DNA from: an uncultured Bacteroidia bacterium
GTDB lineage: Bacteria; Bacteroidota; Bacteroidia; NS11-12g; UBA9320
NCBI GenBank assembly: GCA_943787465.1
Contig: CALSMN010000009.1
Span: forward strand, 1 to 64,000
Reading direction: 5' to 3'
Length of the DNA stretch: 64,000 nt
The position numbers and the translations under genes are program-made. Shown here piece by piece: positions 52,639-61,579 of this stretch (the first letter of the stretch is position 1; each line of letters starts with the position of its first letter). The notes below the pieces were generated by a model that made no database searches, was not told where the DNA came from, and worked only from the letters and a program-made list of their open reading frames with translations.

Positions 52639-54159
52639 ATGAGCAATCAAACTGTACGCGTTCGTTTTGCACCAAGTCCAACTGGACCATTACATATTGG
52701 AGGAGTTAGAACTGCTTTATATAACTATTTATTTGCAAGGCAACATGGAGGAAAATTCATACTCAGAATAGAGGATACCGATCAAAAAAGATTTGTATCT
52801 GGTGCTGAAGAATATATCAATGAAAGTTTGACCTGGCTAGGCTTATCAATTGATGAAGGGGTAGCCGAAGGTGGAGAATTTGGTCCCTATAAACAGAGTG
52901 AGCGTATGGATATTTATGCATCTTACGCCAAACAATTAGTAGATAACGGTTTTGCCTACTACGCATTTGATACACCAGATGAGCTTAATGATATGCGAGC
53001 CAAATTAGAAGCCAGTAATATGAGTGCTAAATATGATTCAACTTCGCGGATGAGTATGAGAAATTCTCTCACACTTAGTGAGGATGAAGTGAGAGAACGA
53101 TTAGAACGGGGTGATGCTTATATCATTAGAATAAAACTGCCCCGGAATGAGGAAATTCGTTTTCATGATATGATTCGAGGTTGGATAGTTTTTAATAGTA
53201 GTCAACTTGACGATAAAGTTCTATTAAAGGAGGACGGTTTACCTACGTATCATTTAGCTAATATTGTAGATGATCATTTGATGAAAATCAGTCATGTGAT
53301 TCGAGGAGAAGAATGGCTTCCCTCTGCACCATTACATGTGATGTTGTACAAATATCTTGGGTGGGAGGAAACGATGCCAATCTTTGCACATTTACCCCTA
53401 ATCTTAAAGCCAGATGGGAAGGGGAAGTTAAGCAAAAGGGATGGAGATCGTCTTGGTTTCCCTGTTTTTCCAATTGAATGGAAAGCTCCTGATGGTGAAA
53501 TTAGCAGTGGTTACAGAGAGAGTGGTTATTTGCCTGAGGCTGTAGTGAATATGTTAGCAATGTTGGGTTGGCATCCCTCTGATAACAAAGAATTATTCTC
53601 TTTGAGTGAACTTATTCAAGCCTTCGATTTAGATCGAGTCTCCAAAAGCGGAGCTAAGTTTGATATGGATAAATCAAAATGGTTTAATCATCAGTTTTTG
53701 CTTCAAACCAGTCCGGAACAAATTATAAATAGTATTCAAGATCAAATAAATCCAATACATACAAGTAAGGGAGGTGATTATCTGAAACGTGTTGTAGAAT
53801 TACTCAAAGAAAAAGTAAACTTTTCAAGAGAGTTATTGCCATTGGGACATTATTTTTTTGAACCACCTGTCAGTTATGATGAGAAAATCAAGAATAAGAA
53901 ATGGAATACAGAGATTTCCTCGCATATCAATCAATATATAAAAGGTATTGTAGAATTCAATTACCATACCGCAGATCAGATGGAATTGTATCTAACAACG
54001 TATGCTGAAGAAAATGGGATCAATAAAGGGATGCTTATGCAGCCTCTTCGATGGGCAGTAAGTGGTCAGGCTGGAGGCCCCCCCATATTTGATATGTTAG
54101 AGCTGATTGGTTTAGAGGAAATCACCAATCGGATCAACATCGTAAATACTAAGTTTTAA
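52639..54159 (+). CDS. gltX: Glutamyl-tRNA synthetase
   Basis: 506 residues, class I. The HIGH-like signature is FAPSPTGPLHIGGVRTALYN (residues 10-29) and the KMSKS-like loop is KGKLSKRDGDRLGFP (about 257-271). Catalytic domain elements LRIEDTDQKRF and IRGEEWLPSAPLH are present, and the C-terminal helical anticodon-binding domain is complete. It charges tRNA-Glu, probably also tRNA-Gln if a GatCAB amidotransferase is used. Its end overlaps the convergent rnc by 11 bases. Own promoter. Confidence 0.97.
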   Translation: MSNQTVRVRFAPSPTGPLHIGGVRTALYNYLFARQHGGKFILRIEDTDQKRFVSGAEEYINESLTWLGLSIDEGVAEGGEFGPYKQSERMDIYASYAKQLVDNGFAYYAFDTPDELNDMRAKLEASNMSAKYDSTSRMSMRNSLTLSEDEVRERLERGDAYIIRIKLPRNEEIRFHDMIRGWIVFNSSQLDDKVLLKEDGLPTYHLANIVDDHLMKISHVIRGEEWLPSAPLHVMLYKYLGWEETMPIFAHLPLILKPDGKGKLSKRDGDRLGFPVFPIEWKAPDGEISSGYRESGYLPEAVVNMLAMLGWHPSDNKELFSLSELIQAFDLDRVSKSGAKFDMDKSKWFNHQFLLQTSPEQIINSIQDQINPIHTSKGGDYLKRVVELLKEKVNFSRELLPLGHYFFEPPVSYDEKIKNKKWNTEISSHINQYIKGIVEFNYHTADQMELYLTTYAEENGINKGMLMQPLRWAVSGQAGGPPIFDMLELIGLEEITNRINIVNTKF

Positions 54160-54916
54160 GGCTATTTAATTTTAATATTTCGGATGCCTTTTCACTGGCG
54201 ATCTGTTCTGCAACCTTCTTTGATTTACCTCTAGCTCTGGAAATCTCTTCATTATCAATGAGCACAGCAATCATATACATCCTATTTTTGGTGGCATTTT
54301 CGTCATCAATTATTTTAAAATCCAACTGTTTCTTATTTTTTTGAGCATATTGGTTCAGTAAACTTTTAAAATTTACGGTAATATTTTTAAGCTCATCAAA
54401 ATCAAGATAAGGATTAACAATTTTACGTTTAACATATCTCTTCGTAAAATCATATCCTCGATCCATATATATGGCTCCAATTAATGCCTCTAATGCGTTT
54501 CCTGCAATTATCCGTATGGCACTATTGTTTTGAGTAATTGATTTATCGGTAGTCAAATAATGATCAATTCCCATAGATATAGCGATGTTTGACAACATAT
54601 TTCTACTTGCAGATTTACTCCTCATATCTGTAAGAAACCCTTCCCCCTGAAAGGGAAATTTTTTATATAGTAATTCTGCGAAAATCAAGTCTAATACGGC
54701 ATCTCCTAAATATTCTAATCGTTCATTATTTGTTTTAATATTTAGGCCGTCAACGAGTCTTGACTTAGAATTATGAAGAAATGCTTGTCTGTAGAGATTT
54801 ATATTCCGTGGGCAATATCCCAATAAACTGTAATATTTTTTATATAGTGATGAATTTCTAGAGAATAATAAAAAATAAGGGTCAAGTAGTTTTAATAAAA
54901 CATTTGTTATTCGCAT
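54149..54916 (-). CDS. rnc: Ribonuclease III
   Basis: 255 residues. The endonuclease domain carries the RNase III signature NERLEYLGDAVLDLIFAELLY (about residues 63-83) with the metal-binding Glu and Asp, and the second acidic pair in GNALEALIGAIYMDRG. A C-terminal double-stranded-RNA-binding domain follows (NFKSLLNQYAQKNKKQLDFKI... ARGKSKKVAEQIASEKASEIL). It processes rRNA precursors and other duplexes. The start overlaps fabF by 10 bases, giving the widespread acpP-fabF-rnc operon. Confidence 0.96.
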   Translation of the reverse strand: MRITNVLLKLLDPYFLLFSRNSSLYKKYYSLLGYCPRNINLYRQAFLHNSKSRLVDGLNIKTNNERLEYLGDAVLDLIFAELLYKKFPFQGEGFLTDMRSKSASRNMLSNIAISMGIDHYLTTDKSITQNNSAIRIIAGNALEALIGAIYMDRGYDFTKRYVKRKIVNPYLDFDELKNITVNFKSLLNQYAQKNKKQLDFKIIDDENATKNRMYMIAVLIDNEEISRARGKSKKVAEQIASEKASEILKLNSLKT

Positions 54917-56157
54917 TTACCCATGATTACAGATGCATTGTGTCCACCAAAACCAAAGGTGTTGCTTAATGCATACTTTACTTCTTTATTTTGAGCTTTA
55001 TTGAAGGTAAAGTTAAGTTTATTGTCAAATTGGTCATCATCTGCGAAATGATTAATGGTAGGAGGGATAATCCCCGTATTAATTGCAGATAGACAAGCAA
55101 GAGCTTCAACTGCTCCTGCAGCACCTAATAAATGACCTGTCATTGATTTTGTAGAACTAATGTTTAAGTTGTAAGCGTGCTTACCAAAAACTTTTAAAAT
55201 TGCTTTAGTTTCACTTACATCGCCTAGAGGAGTAGAAGTCCCATGAACATTAACATAATCAATGTCGGTAGGTTGAAGTCCCGCATGTTTTAAAGCAATT
55301 TTCATGACATTGGTAGCTCCCAAACCTTCAGGATGCGGTGCAGTTATGTGATGGGCATCAGCAGTTAATCCACCACCAAGTATTTCCCCGTAAATTTTAG
55401 CTCCACGAGCTTTTGCGTGTTCGTATTCTTCCAAGACTAAAGACGCAGCACCCTCGCCTAAAACAAAACCATCTCTATCTGCATCAAAGGGTCGTGAGGC
55501 AGTCGATGGACTATCATTCCGTTCAGATAATGCTTTCATACTATTGAATCCTCCTAATGCGGAGGGAGTGACGCATGCTTCAGATCCCCCTGTGATGATT
55601 GCCTTTGCCATACCCAGTCGGATGTAGTTGTAAGAATCAATAATAGAGTTGTTTGAAGATGCACATGCCGAAATGGTTCCAAAGTTGGGACCTCTGAATC
55701 CATATTTGATGGAGATATAACCAGGGGCAATATCGCCAATCATTTTTGGAATAAAGAAAGGATTAAATCGAGGTGTGCCATCTCCTTCAGTGAATTGACT
55801 TATCTCTTGTTCTAGAGTATGTAATCCACCAATGCCAGAAGCCCATATCACGCCAATATCTTCTGGAACAAAATTAACATCTAAGATTCCAGAATCCTGA
55901 ACCGCTTCCTCAGCCACAATCATGGCATATTGAGTGAAAGGATCCATTTTTCGAGCTTCTTTTCTGTCCATGAAGTTCAAAATGTCAAAATTCTTTATTT
56001 CACAAGCAAACTGTGTTTTGAATTTTTCAACATCAAATCGGGTGATGGTGTCAGCACCACTAACGCCGCGTGACAAAGCGTCCCAATAATCTTGGGCTGA
56101 ATTACCAATTGGGGTTAGTGCACCAATTCCGGTTACTACTACTCTTTTGAGTTGCAT
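54907..56157 (-). CDS. fabF: 3-oxoacyl-[acyl-carrier-protein] synthase II
   Basis: 416 residues, type II KAS. Catalytic Cys in TISACASSNNSIID (about residue 166), the two active-site His in NVHGTSTPLGD (about 306) and SMTGHLLGAAGAVEALA (about 343), and the C-terminal NTFGFGGHNASVIM. It condenses malonyl-ACP with acyl-ACP in fatty-acid elongation. acpP lies 24 bases upstream and rnc overlaps its end, the classic gene order. Confidence 0.97.
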   Translation of the reverse strand: MQLKRVVVTGIGALTPIGNSAQDYWDALSRGVSGADTITRFDVEKFKTQFACEIKNFDILNFMDRKEARKMDPFTQYAMIVAEEAVQDSGILDVNFVPEDIGVIWASGIGGLHTLEQEISQFTEGDGTPRFNPFFIPKMIGDIAPGYISIKYGFRGPNFGTISACASSNNSIIDSYNYIRLGMAKAIITGGSEACVTPSALGGFNSMKALSERNDSPSTASRPFDADRDGFVLGEGAASLVLEEYEHAKARGAKIYGEILGGGLTADAHHITAPHPEGLGATNVMKIALKHAGLQPTDIDYVNVHGTSTPLGDVSETKAILKVFGKHAYNLNISSTKSMTGHLLGAAGAVEALACLSAINTGIIPPTINHFADDDQFDNKLNFTFNKAQNKEVKYALSNTFGFGGHNASVIMGKCE

Positions 56158-56181
56158 ATCGGGGCTGGTTAGTGGTTAAAA

Positions 56182-56418
56182 TTAACCTGCGTTTTCAGTG
56201 ATGTAACTTACGGCGTCACCTACAGTAGCAATTTTTTCTGCTTGCTCATCAGGTATTGCGATATTAAATTCTTTTTCGAATTCCATGATTAGTTCTACAG
56301 TATCTAATGAGTCTGCACCTAAATCATTGGTGAAACTTGCATCATTGGTTACTTCAGATTCTTCAACACCTAGTTTATCTACGATAATTGATGTTACTTT
56401 TGCGGATATTTCAGACAT
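56182..56418 (-). CDS. acpP: Acyl carrier protein
   Basis: 78 residues from ATG 56418 ([20 protein letters not shown]); the earlier in-frame ATG at 56439 would overlap the promoter box. The phosphopantetheine attachment Ser is in [17 protein letters not shown] (about residue 38). It is small and acidic, as usual. It carries acyl chains for FabF and AccABCD-derived malonyl groups. A GTTCTTTG box ends 18 bases before the ATG. Confidence 0.97.
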   Translation of the reverse strand: MSEISAKVTSIIVDKLGVEESEVTNDASFTNDLGADSLDTVELIMEFEKEFNIAIPDEQAEKIATVGDAVSYITENAG

Positions 56419-56436
56419 AATAATTTTATTAATGTG

Positions 56437-56444
56437 CAAAGAAC
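56437..56444 (-). promoter_or_regulatory. Putative -7 box of acpP
   Basis: GTTCTTTG on the minus strand, an imperfect TAnnTTTG, with 18 bases between it and ATG 56418. Confidence 0.4.
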
Positions 56445-56499
56445 ATTTTTTTAGATAAAAAAGACAAAATTAATTTTACAAACTATCAATACTTCCAAA

Positions 56500-56910
56500 A
56501 TGCCAGCGTTATTTTCATCCGATGAATTCGCCTTAACATACCCGACAATATATGGTATTGCTTCTTACCAAAGGGTTCTGAAAATAATGTTTGAGCTTTC
56601 AAAACAACCTGATTTAGATGTAGAATGTATGGAAGATATCACGGATTATGATGAAAAAAGTTACTTCTTGAACTATTTAATTTCATATTTAGACGATAAT
56701 TCTACTTGTTTATTAGTTAAAAATAGGGGGTCTTCTTCTTTCTTTTACCCAAGATATAAAAATATTGAATACATACTATGTTCTTTAGATGATGATGAAA
56801 TAAATCCTCAAATCATTCACATTATTGACAATATTCCAGATATATCTGTTTGCTTTGCATTGGAAATGCCAAACCAAAACCAAATACTAAATTTCACTAA
56901 ATTACAATGA
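56500..56910 (+). CDS. IPExxxVDY family protein
   Basis: 136 residues, recognised by position before pyk and by the overall pattern of this Bacteroidota-specific family (N-terminal ALFSSDEFALTYPTIYGIASYQRVLKIMFELSK; C-terminal IDNIPDISVCFALEM, standing where the IPExxxVDY motif would be, but poorly conserved here). The function of the family is unknown. Its stop overlaps the pyk start by 4 bases (ATGA), so it may modulate or only accompany pyruvate kinase expression. Confidence 0.75.
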   Translation: MPALFSSDEFALTYPTIYGIASYQRVLKIMFELSKQPDLDVECMEDITDYDEKSYFLNYLISYLDDNSTCLLVKNRGSSSFFYPRYKNIEYILCSLDDDEINPQIIHIIDNIPDISVCFALEMPNQNQILNFTKLQ

Positions 56911-58343
56911 GTCAATCTGTTCGATATAATAAAACTAAAATCATAGCTACCATGGGTCCTGCCACATCGGACATAGATATGATCAAAAAAATCATAATAG
57001 CTGGTGTTGATGTTTGTAGAATTAATTTCTCTCATGGTGACTGGGATACTCATTTGGATATTGTGAAAAAAATCCGTCAAGTCAATGAAGAATTAGGAAC
57101 TCATGTTGCTATACTTGGCGATTTACAAGGACCAAAACTAAGAATAGGTGAAGTAGAAGGTAATAAAATGTTGCTGGAGAAAGGTAAGATAATGAAACTT
57201 ACCACAAAGGCCACTGTAAGTAAAGATAATATCATTTATGTAAAATATTCCACATTAGCTCGCGATGTAAAAGTTGGTGAGCGCGTTCTCCTGGATGATG
57301 GTAAACTGGAGTTAGAATTTGTGAACAGAATCGACAGCGAAACAGTAGAAGCAAAAGTAATTAATGGGGGTTACTTGAGCTCAAATAAAGGATTCAATCT
57401 TCCTTCATCTTCTCTATCTGTAGACAGCCTTACTACAAAGGATAAGAAAGATCTGGAGTTTATCATGAAACATGACTTTGACTGGGTAGCACTATCGTTT
57501 GTTAGGGAGGCAGATGATATACACCGTTTACGTAAAATTCTACAAGAACATCAATGCGAAGCACGTATAATTGCTAAAATAGAAAAACCTCAAGCGGTTC
57601 ACAATATAGATGAGATAATTAAAGCAACGAATGCTATCATGGTCGCCAGAGGAGATCTTGGAGTCGAAATGCCTATGGAAGAGGTTCCCATGATTCAAAA
57701 ACGAATTGTCTCTAAATGTATTCAAGCAAGTAAGCCTGTTATCATTGCCACACAAATGATGGAGAGCATGATAGAATCACCTACACCTACTCGTGCAGAA
57801 GCGAATGATGTAGCCAATGCTGTAATGGACGGTGCGGATGCAGTGATGCTAAGTGCAGAGACTTCAGTAGGTAAATATGCCTTAAAGGCAGTGGAGGCAG
57901 TCGAAAAAATATTAGGCAGTACAGAAGAAGGATGGGATATTTATAATAAAATCAAAAAACCCAACCCCTCCTCACCCTCATTTCTAAGTGAGCGAATATG
58001 CTATGCAACCGTAAGTATGAGCGAGGGCATTAAGGCTAAAGCGATATTATCGATGACCCAAACTGGTTATACAGCCTATAAAATTGCTAGCGGAAGGCCT
58101 AATTGTGACGTGTTTATTTTCACAGCTAATAAAAAATTACTTACTCGATTAAGCCTAGTTTGGAATGTAAGAGCGTATTACTATGATAGTAAAACGAATA
58201 CGGATGATACCATCAAAGAAGTGATATCCATCTTACAAAAAGATAATTTACTAAAACTAGGAGATGTTGTAATTAATACAGCAGCAATGCCTGTATCTGA
58301 AAATCGTAAAACGAACGCGCTTAAAATAAGTGTTGTAGAATGA
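56907..58343 (+). CDS. pyk: Pyruvate kinase
   Basis: 478 residues. Signatures: KIIATMGPATSDIDMIKKII and INFSHGDWDTH at the N-terminus, ILGDLQGPKLRIGEV (start of the B domain), the catalytic-loop IIAKIEKPQAVHNIDEII and AIMVARGDLGVEMP (active-site Lys and metal ligands), and MMESMIESPTPTRAEANDVANAVMDGADAVML. The C-terminal allosteric domain is complete. It converts phosphoenolpyruvate and ADP to pyruvate and ATP. Overlaps the genes on both sides by 4 bases. Confidence 0.97.
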   Translation: MSQSVRYNKTKIIATMGPATSDIDMIKKIIIAGVDVCRINFSHGDWDTHLDIVKKIRQVNEELGTHVAILGDLQGPKLRIGEVEGNKMLLEKGKIMKLTTKATVSKDNIIYVKYSTLARDVKVGERVLLDDGKLELEFVNRIDSETVEAKVINGGYLSSNKGFNLPSSSLSVDSLTTKDKKDLEFIMKHDFDWVALSFVREADDIHRLRKILQEHQCEARIIAKIEKPQAVHNIDEIIKATNAIMVARGDLGVEMPMEEVPMIQKRIVSKCIQASKPVIIATQMMESMIESPTPTRAEANDVANAVMDGADAVMLSAETSVGKYALKAVEAVEKILGSTEEGWDIYNKIKKPNPSSPSFLSERICYATVSMSEGIKAKAILSMTQTGYTAYKIASGRPNCDVFIFTANKKLLTRLSLVWNVRAYYYDSKTNTDDTIKEVISILQKDNLLKLGDVVINTAAMPVSENRKTNALKISVVE

Positions 58344-58843
58344 GTGAAATTATTAATCGAGTTGAAGCTAGTGGCATAATTACTCTTGATTTGGAAGATA
58401 TAATTCCGAATAGACTACAAGCATATTTAGATATTAAAGATCAATTATTTCAAGGTTTGGTTCTTCGTGAAAAAGACTTTAGGGAGTGGACTAAAGATTT
58501 AGATTGGAGTATATATGCCAATCATGATGTTGCCATTTATTGTAGTGCAGATGCCGTTGTGCCAACATGGGCATATATGTTAGTGGCTTCCTCACTTGCG
58601 TCCTATACCTCAACGATATATTTCTGCGAACCTCAATCTTTGAATGGATTCATTGCTGAACGAGCGGTATCGCACTTAAATATTGATACCTTTTCAGACA
58701 AACGAATCGTCATAAAAGGATGTGGGAATAGAGAAATAAGTAATCATGCCTATGTCTTACTCACCTCTTTATTAGTGCCTGTTGCCAAATCCATTATGTT
58801 TGGCGAGCCATGTAGTACAGTACCAGTTTTTAAGAAAAAATAG
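58340..58843 (+). CDS. DUF2480 family protein
   Basis: 167 residues matching the Bacteroidota DUF2480 family across the chain: IINRVEASGIITLDLEDI, LFQGLVLREKDFREWTKDLDWS, AIYCSADAVVPTWAYMLVAS and VVIKGCGN-like RIVIKGCGNREISNHAYVLLTS. The function is not known. The ATG overlaps the pyk stop by 4 bases; the operon is IPExxxVDY-pyk-DUF2480, a recurrent set in the phylum. Confidence 0.85.
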   Translation: MSEIINRVEASGIITLDLEDIIPNRLQAYLDIKDQLFQGLVLREKDFREWTKDLDWSIYANHDVAIYCSADAVVPTWAYMLVASSLASYTSTIYFCEPQSLNGFIAERAVSHLNIDTFSDKRIVIKGCGNREISNHAYVLLTSLLVPVAKSIMFGEPCSTVPVFKKK

Positions 58844-58849
58844 CGATAA

Positions 58850-59425
58850 TTAATCCTCTAAATTTTCGTATGCATCAAAATTCATATTACGAACACCGTC
58901 GGTATATTCGGTCACGAAAGCATCCGAAACGCCAATTCTTTTGATGTCATTGCTAAATTGAACGGCATCCAATAAATTATCAAAATGACCGATAACATAG
59001 CGTTTTTTACCATCAATTTCCTCAGCTCGAACCGTTTTGAGTTTGTCGTTAAAAGATACTAAATCCAAGTATTGGTAATAACCCATTTGTACTTGATATA
59101 CGGTTCCGTCCGGCAATGCAGATGACGGAATCGTTTTTTCTAAAGCTACATATTTTTCTTCCCATGCAACAATATCTTTTGTCATGTTTTCTATTTGAGT
59201 TTCAGCTTCAGCTAGTAAAGCTTTTAATTGTTCAATTTCATCGGATAAATTCTCAACCTCTTCGCTATGTTTGTTTTGCATCTTCACCCACTTAATAGGG
59301 TCTTTTTTGTAGGTTTTAATTTCTTTTTTAAGTAATTTTTTTTGACTCTTCGTTAATGTTTGAGCTGATGCATTGTAGCTAATAAAAAGGCTAGAAACAA
59401 GCAGGAATACGACTATTTTTTTCAT
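58850..59425 (-). CDS. Secreted coiled-coil protein with C-terminal SPOR-like domain
   Basis: About 191 residues from ATG 59425 (MKKIVVFLLVSSLFISYNASAQ, signal peptide). A basic and coiled-coil section follows (SQKKLLKKEIKTYKKDP; VENLSDEIEQLKALLAEAETQIENM, about residues 60-100). The last 70 residues resemble a SPOR-type domain (VYQVQMGYYQYLDLVSF... KRYVIGHFDNLLDAVQFSNDIKRIGVSDAFVTEY), which binds denuded septal peptidoglycan in other bacteria. The role is inferred. Convergent with the DUF2480 gene. Confidence 0.7.
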   Translation of the reverse strand: MKKIVVFLLVSSLFISYNASAQTLTKSQKKLLKKEIKTYKKDPIKWVKMQNKHSEEVENLSDEIEQLKALLAEAETQIENMTKDIVAWEEKYVALEKTIPSSALPDGTVYQVQMGYYQYLDLVSFNDKLKTVRAEEIDGKKRYVIGHFDNLLDAVQFSNDIKRIGVSDAFVTEYTDGVRNMNFDAYENLED

Positions 59426-59496
59426 TGTATTACGAGTTAATTCCAACAAAGCTATAAATTCAATAGTTTCAAATACACATAAGATTTGTGAATAAC

Positions 59497-59504
59497 TAAC
59501 TTTG
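59497..59504 (+). promoter_or_regulatory. Putative -7 box of fumC
   Basis: TAACTTTG, fitting TAnnTTTG, 18 bases before ATG 59523. This supports 59523 rather than the earlier in-frame ATG at 59502, which is inside the box region. Confidence 0.5.
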
Positions 59505-59522
59505 CATATACTTTTATATACA

Positions 59523-60926
59523 ATGGAATTCAGAATAGAAAGAGACAGTATAGGTGAAATCCAAGTACCTATTGATAAATATTGGGCTGCTCAGACACAA
59601 CGATCACTAGAAAACTTTAAGATTGGCAACCAAACAATGCCCGTTGAAATAATTCGTGCTTTTGCCGTGCTTAAAAAATGTGCAGCAATGACCAATTGTG
59701 AATTAGGCGTTTTATCGGAAGAAAAAATGCTACTGATAGCTCAAGTTTGTGATGAAATTGTTGCTGGAAAATTAGACGATCAGTTTCCTTTAGTTATATG
59801 GCAAACGGGATCAGGAACGCAAAGTAATATGAATGTAAATGAGGTGATTGCAAATCGAGGACATGTATTGTCTGGGGGTAAACTTACTGATGAAAATAAA
59901 GTATTGCATCCCAATGATGACGTGAATAAGTCTCAGAGCAGTAACGATACTTTTCCTACGGCAATGAGTATTGCTGTATATAAGCAGATGGTTGATTTTG
60001 CTATTCCTGGTTTACAAGTACTAAAGGATACATTCAAGAAAAAAGCTCGAGAATTTAAATCGGTAGTTAAGATTGGCAGAACTCATTTTATGGATGCCAC
60101 ACCACTGACTCTAGGCCAAGAATTTTCGGGTTATAGAAGGCAACTAGAAATGAGTATTAAGGCTATAGAATTTGCTATGATTGGAGCTCAAGAAATAGCT
60201 TTAGGAGGGACTGCTGTCGGTACAGGTCTCAATACACCCAAAGGGTATGCAGCATTGGTTGCCCAGAAAATAAGTGCAGAAATGGCTATGCCATTTCGCA
60301 CAGCAGAAAATAAATTTGAGGCTCTTGCAGCACATGATGCTATGGTAGAGCTTCATGGTGCACTCAAAAGAGCTGCAGTAAGTTGCATGAAAATAGGGAA
60401 TGATATTCGAATGCTAAGTTCAGGTCCCAGAAGTGGTATTGGAGAAATTATTATTCCGAGTAATGAGCCGGGATCATCCATTATGCCAGGCAAAGTAAAT
60501 CCTACCCAATGTGAGGCATTAACAATGGTATGCGCCCAAGTTATGGGTAATGATGTAGCAGTTACTATTGGGGGAAGTAATGGTCATTTTGAGCTAAATG
60601 TATTTAAGCCTTTGATAGCAACAAACTTGCTTCAAAGTGCAAGAATATTAGGGCAAGCTTGCTTGTCCTTTAACGACAATTGTGTTGTAGGTATAGAACC
60701 CAACTATAGCGAGATTAAAAATAAATTAGATAATTCACTCATGCTAGTTACCGCACTAAATACACATATTGGCTATGATAAAGCCGCAAAAATTGCTAAA
60801 AAAGCATACGCCGAAAATTCGACACTCAAAGCTGCTGCTATCGATTTAGGATATTTAACAGCAGAAGAATTTGATAAATGGGTAAGGCCAGAAGATATGT
60901 GTGGAGATATTGATCTTGGATTTTGA
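59523..60926 (+). CDS. fumC: Fumarate hydratase, class II
   Basis: 467 residues from ATG 59523 ([28 protein letters not shown]). The fumarase/aspartase signature loop is [17 protein letters not shown] (about residues 317-333), with catalytic segments [40 protein letters not shown] and [20 protein letters not shown]. It hydrates fumarate to malate in the TCA cycle without an Fe-S cluster. The stop overlaps the start of the methyltransferase gene (TGATG). Confidence 0.96.
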   Translation: MEFRIERDSIGEIQVPIDKYWAAQTQRSLENFKIGNQTMPVEIIRAFAVLKKCAAMTNCELGVLSEEKMLLIAQVCDEIVAGKLDDQFPLVIWQTGSGTQSNMNVNEVIANRGHVLSGGKLTDENKVLHPNDDVNKSQSSNDTFPTAMSIAVYKQMVDFAIPGLQVLKDTFKKKAREFKSVVKIGRTHFMDATPLTLGQEFSGYRRQLEMSIKAIEFAMIGAQEIALGGTAVGTGLNTPKGYAALVAQKISAEMAMPFRTAENKFEALAAHDAMVELHGALKRAAVSCMKIGNDIRMLSSGPRSGIGEIIIPSNEPGSSIMPGKVNPTQCEALTMVCAQVMGNDVAVTIGGSNGHFELNVFKPLIATNLLQSARILGQACLSFNDNCVVGIEPNYSEIKNKLDNSLMLVTALNTHIGYDKAAKIAKKAYAENSTLKAAAIDLGYLTAEEFDKWVRPEDMCGDIDLGF

Positions 60927-61576
60927 TGGTACACAATAAACTTAAACCATTTAGGATTAAACAACTGGAGAAGTATATATTCCGTTCTCCGTTAAAAGTT
61001 TTGGATGTTGGATCAGGAAGCCACTCCAGTTCCATTACCAAACAATGGTGGCCTAACTGTCATTATACTGGAGTAGATCGTGATGTAAATTATGATAATA
61101 CACCTGAGGATATCCAGGCCATGGATGGGTTCATTCAATTGGATCTAACAACATTAAAATTAGAGGGTATACCGGATGATACGTATGATGTAATTATTAT
61201 GAGCCATGTTATAGAACATCTCTACAACGGGGACGAAGTGTTACCACTATTATTTAAGAAATTAAAAAAGGGAGGACTTTTTTATATTGAATTTCCATCA
61301 GAATCTAGTGTTTCTTTTCCGAGTAAACGTGGAACGTTAAATTTCTTTGATGATGAGACTCATGTTCGAATATATTCAATTAAAGAAATAGCTAATTTAT
61401 TTATGTCTGAGGGATTCCAAATAAAAAAAGCAGGTAAAAATAGAAGTTGGATTAATATAGTCCTTATGGGAATTAAAATTCCGTTACAATTACTTACCAA
61501 AGGTTACGTTTTAGGCGGGGTATACTGGGATTTGTATGGTTTTGCTGATTTTATCTTGGCTGAAAAAGGGAATTAA
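60926..61576 (+). CDS. Class I SAM-dependent methyltransferase
   Basis: 216 residues. The ATG at 60926 overlaps the fumC stop (TGATG). SAM-binding motif I is LKVLDVGSGSHSSSITKQWWP (split: VLDVGSGS at about residues 23-30), with the acidic VDRDVNYDN and a motif IV region DTYDVIIMSHVIEHLYNGDEVLPLLFKKLKKGG (about 75-110), as in Methyltransf_11 enzymes. A C-terminal helix with DLYGFADFILAEKG. Such enzymes often methylate glycolipids, quinones or peptides; the target is unknown. Confidence 0.85.
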   Translation: MVHNKLKPFRIKQLEKYIFRSPLKVLDVGSGSHSSSITKQWWPNCHYTGVDRDVNYDNTPEDIQAMDGFIQLDLTTLKLEGIPDDTYDVIIMSHVIEHLYNGDEVLPLLFKKLKKGGLFYIEFPSESSVSFPSKRGTLNFFDDETHVRIYSIKEIANLFMSEGFQIKKAGKNRSWINIVLMGIKIPLQLLTKGYVLGGVYWDLYGFADFILAEKGN

Positions 61577-61579
61577 CCC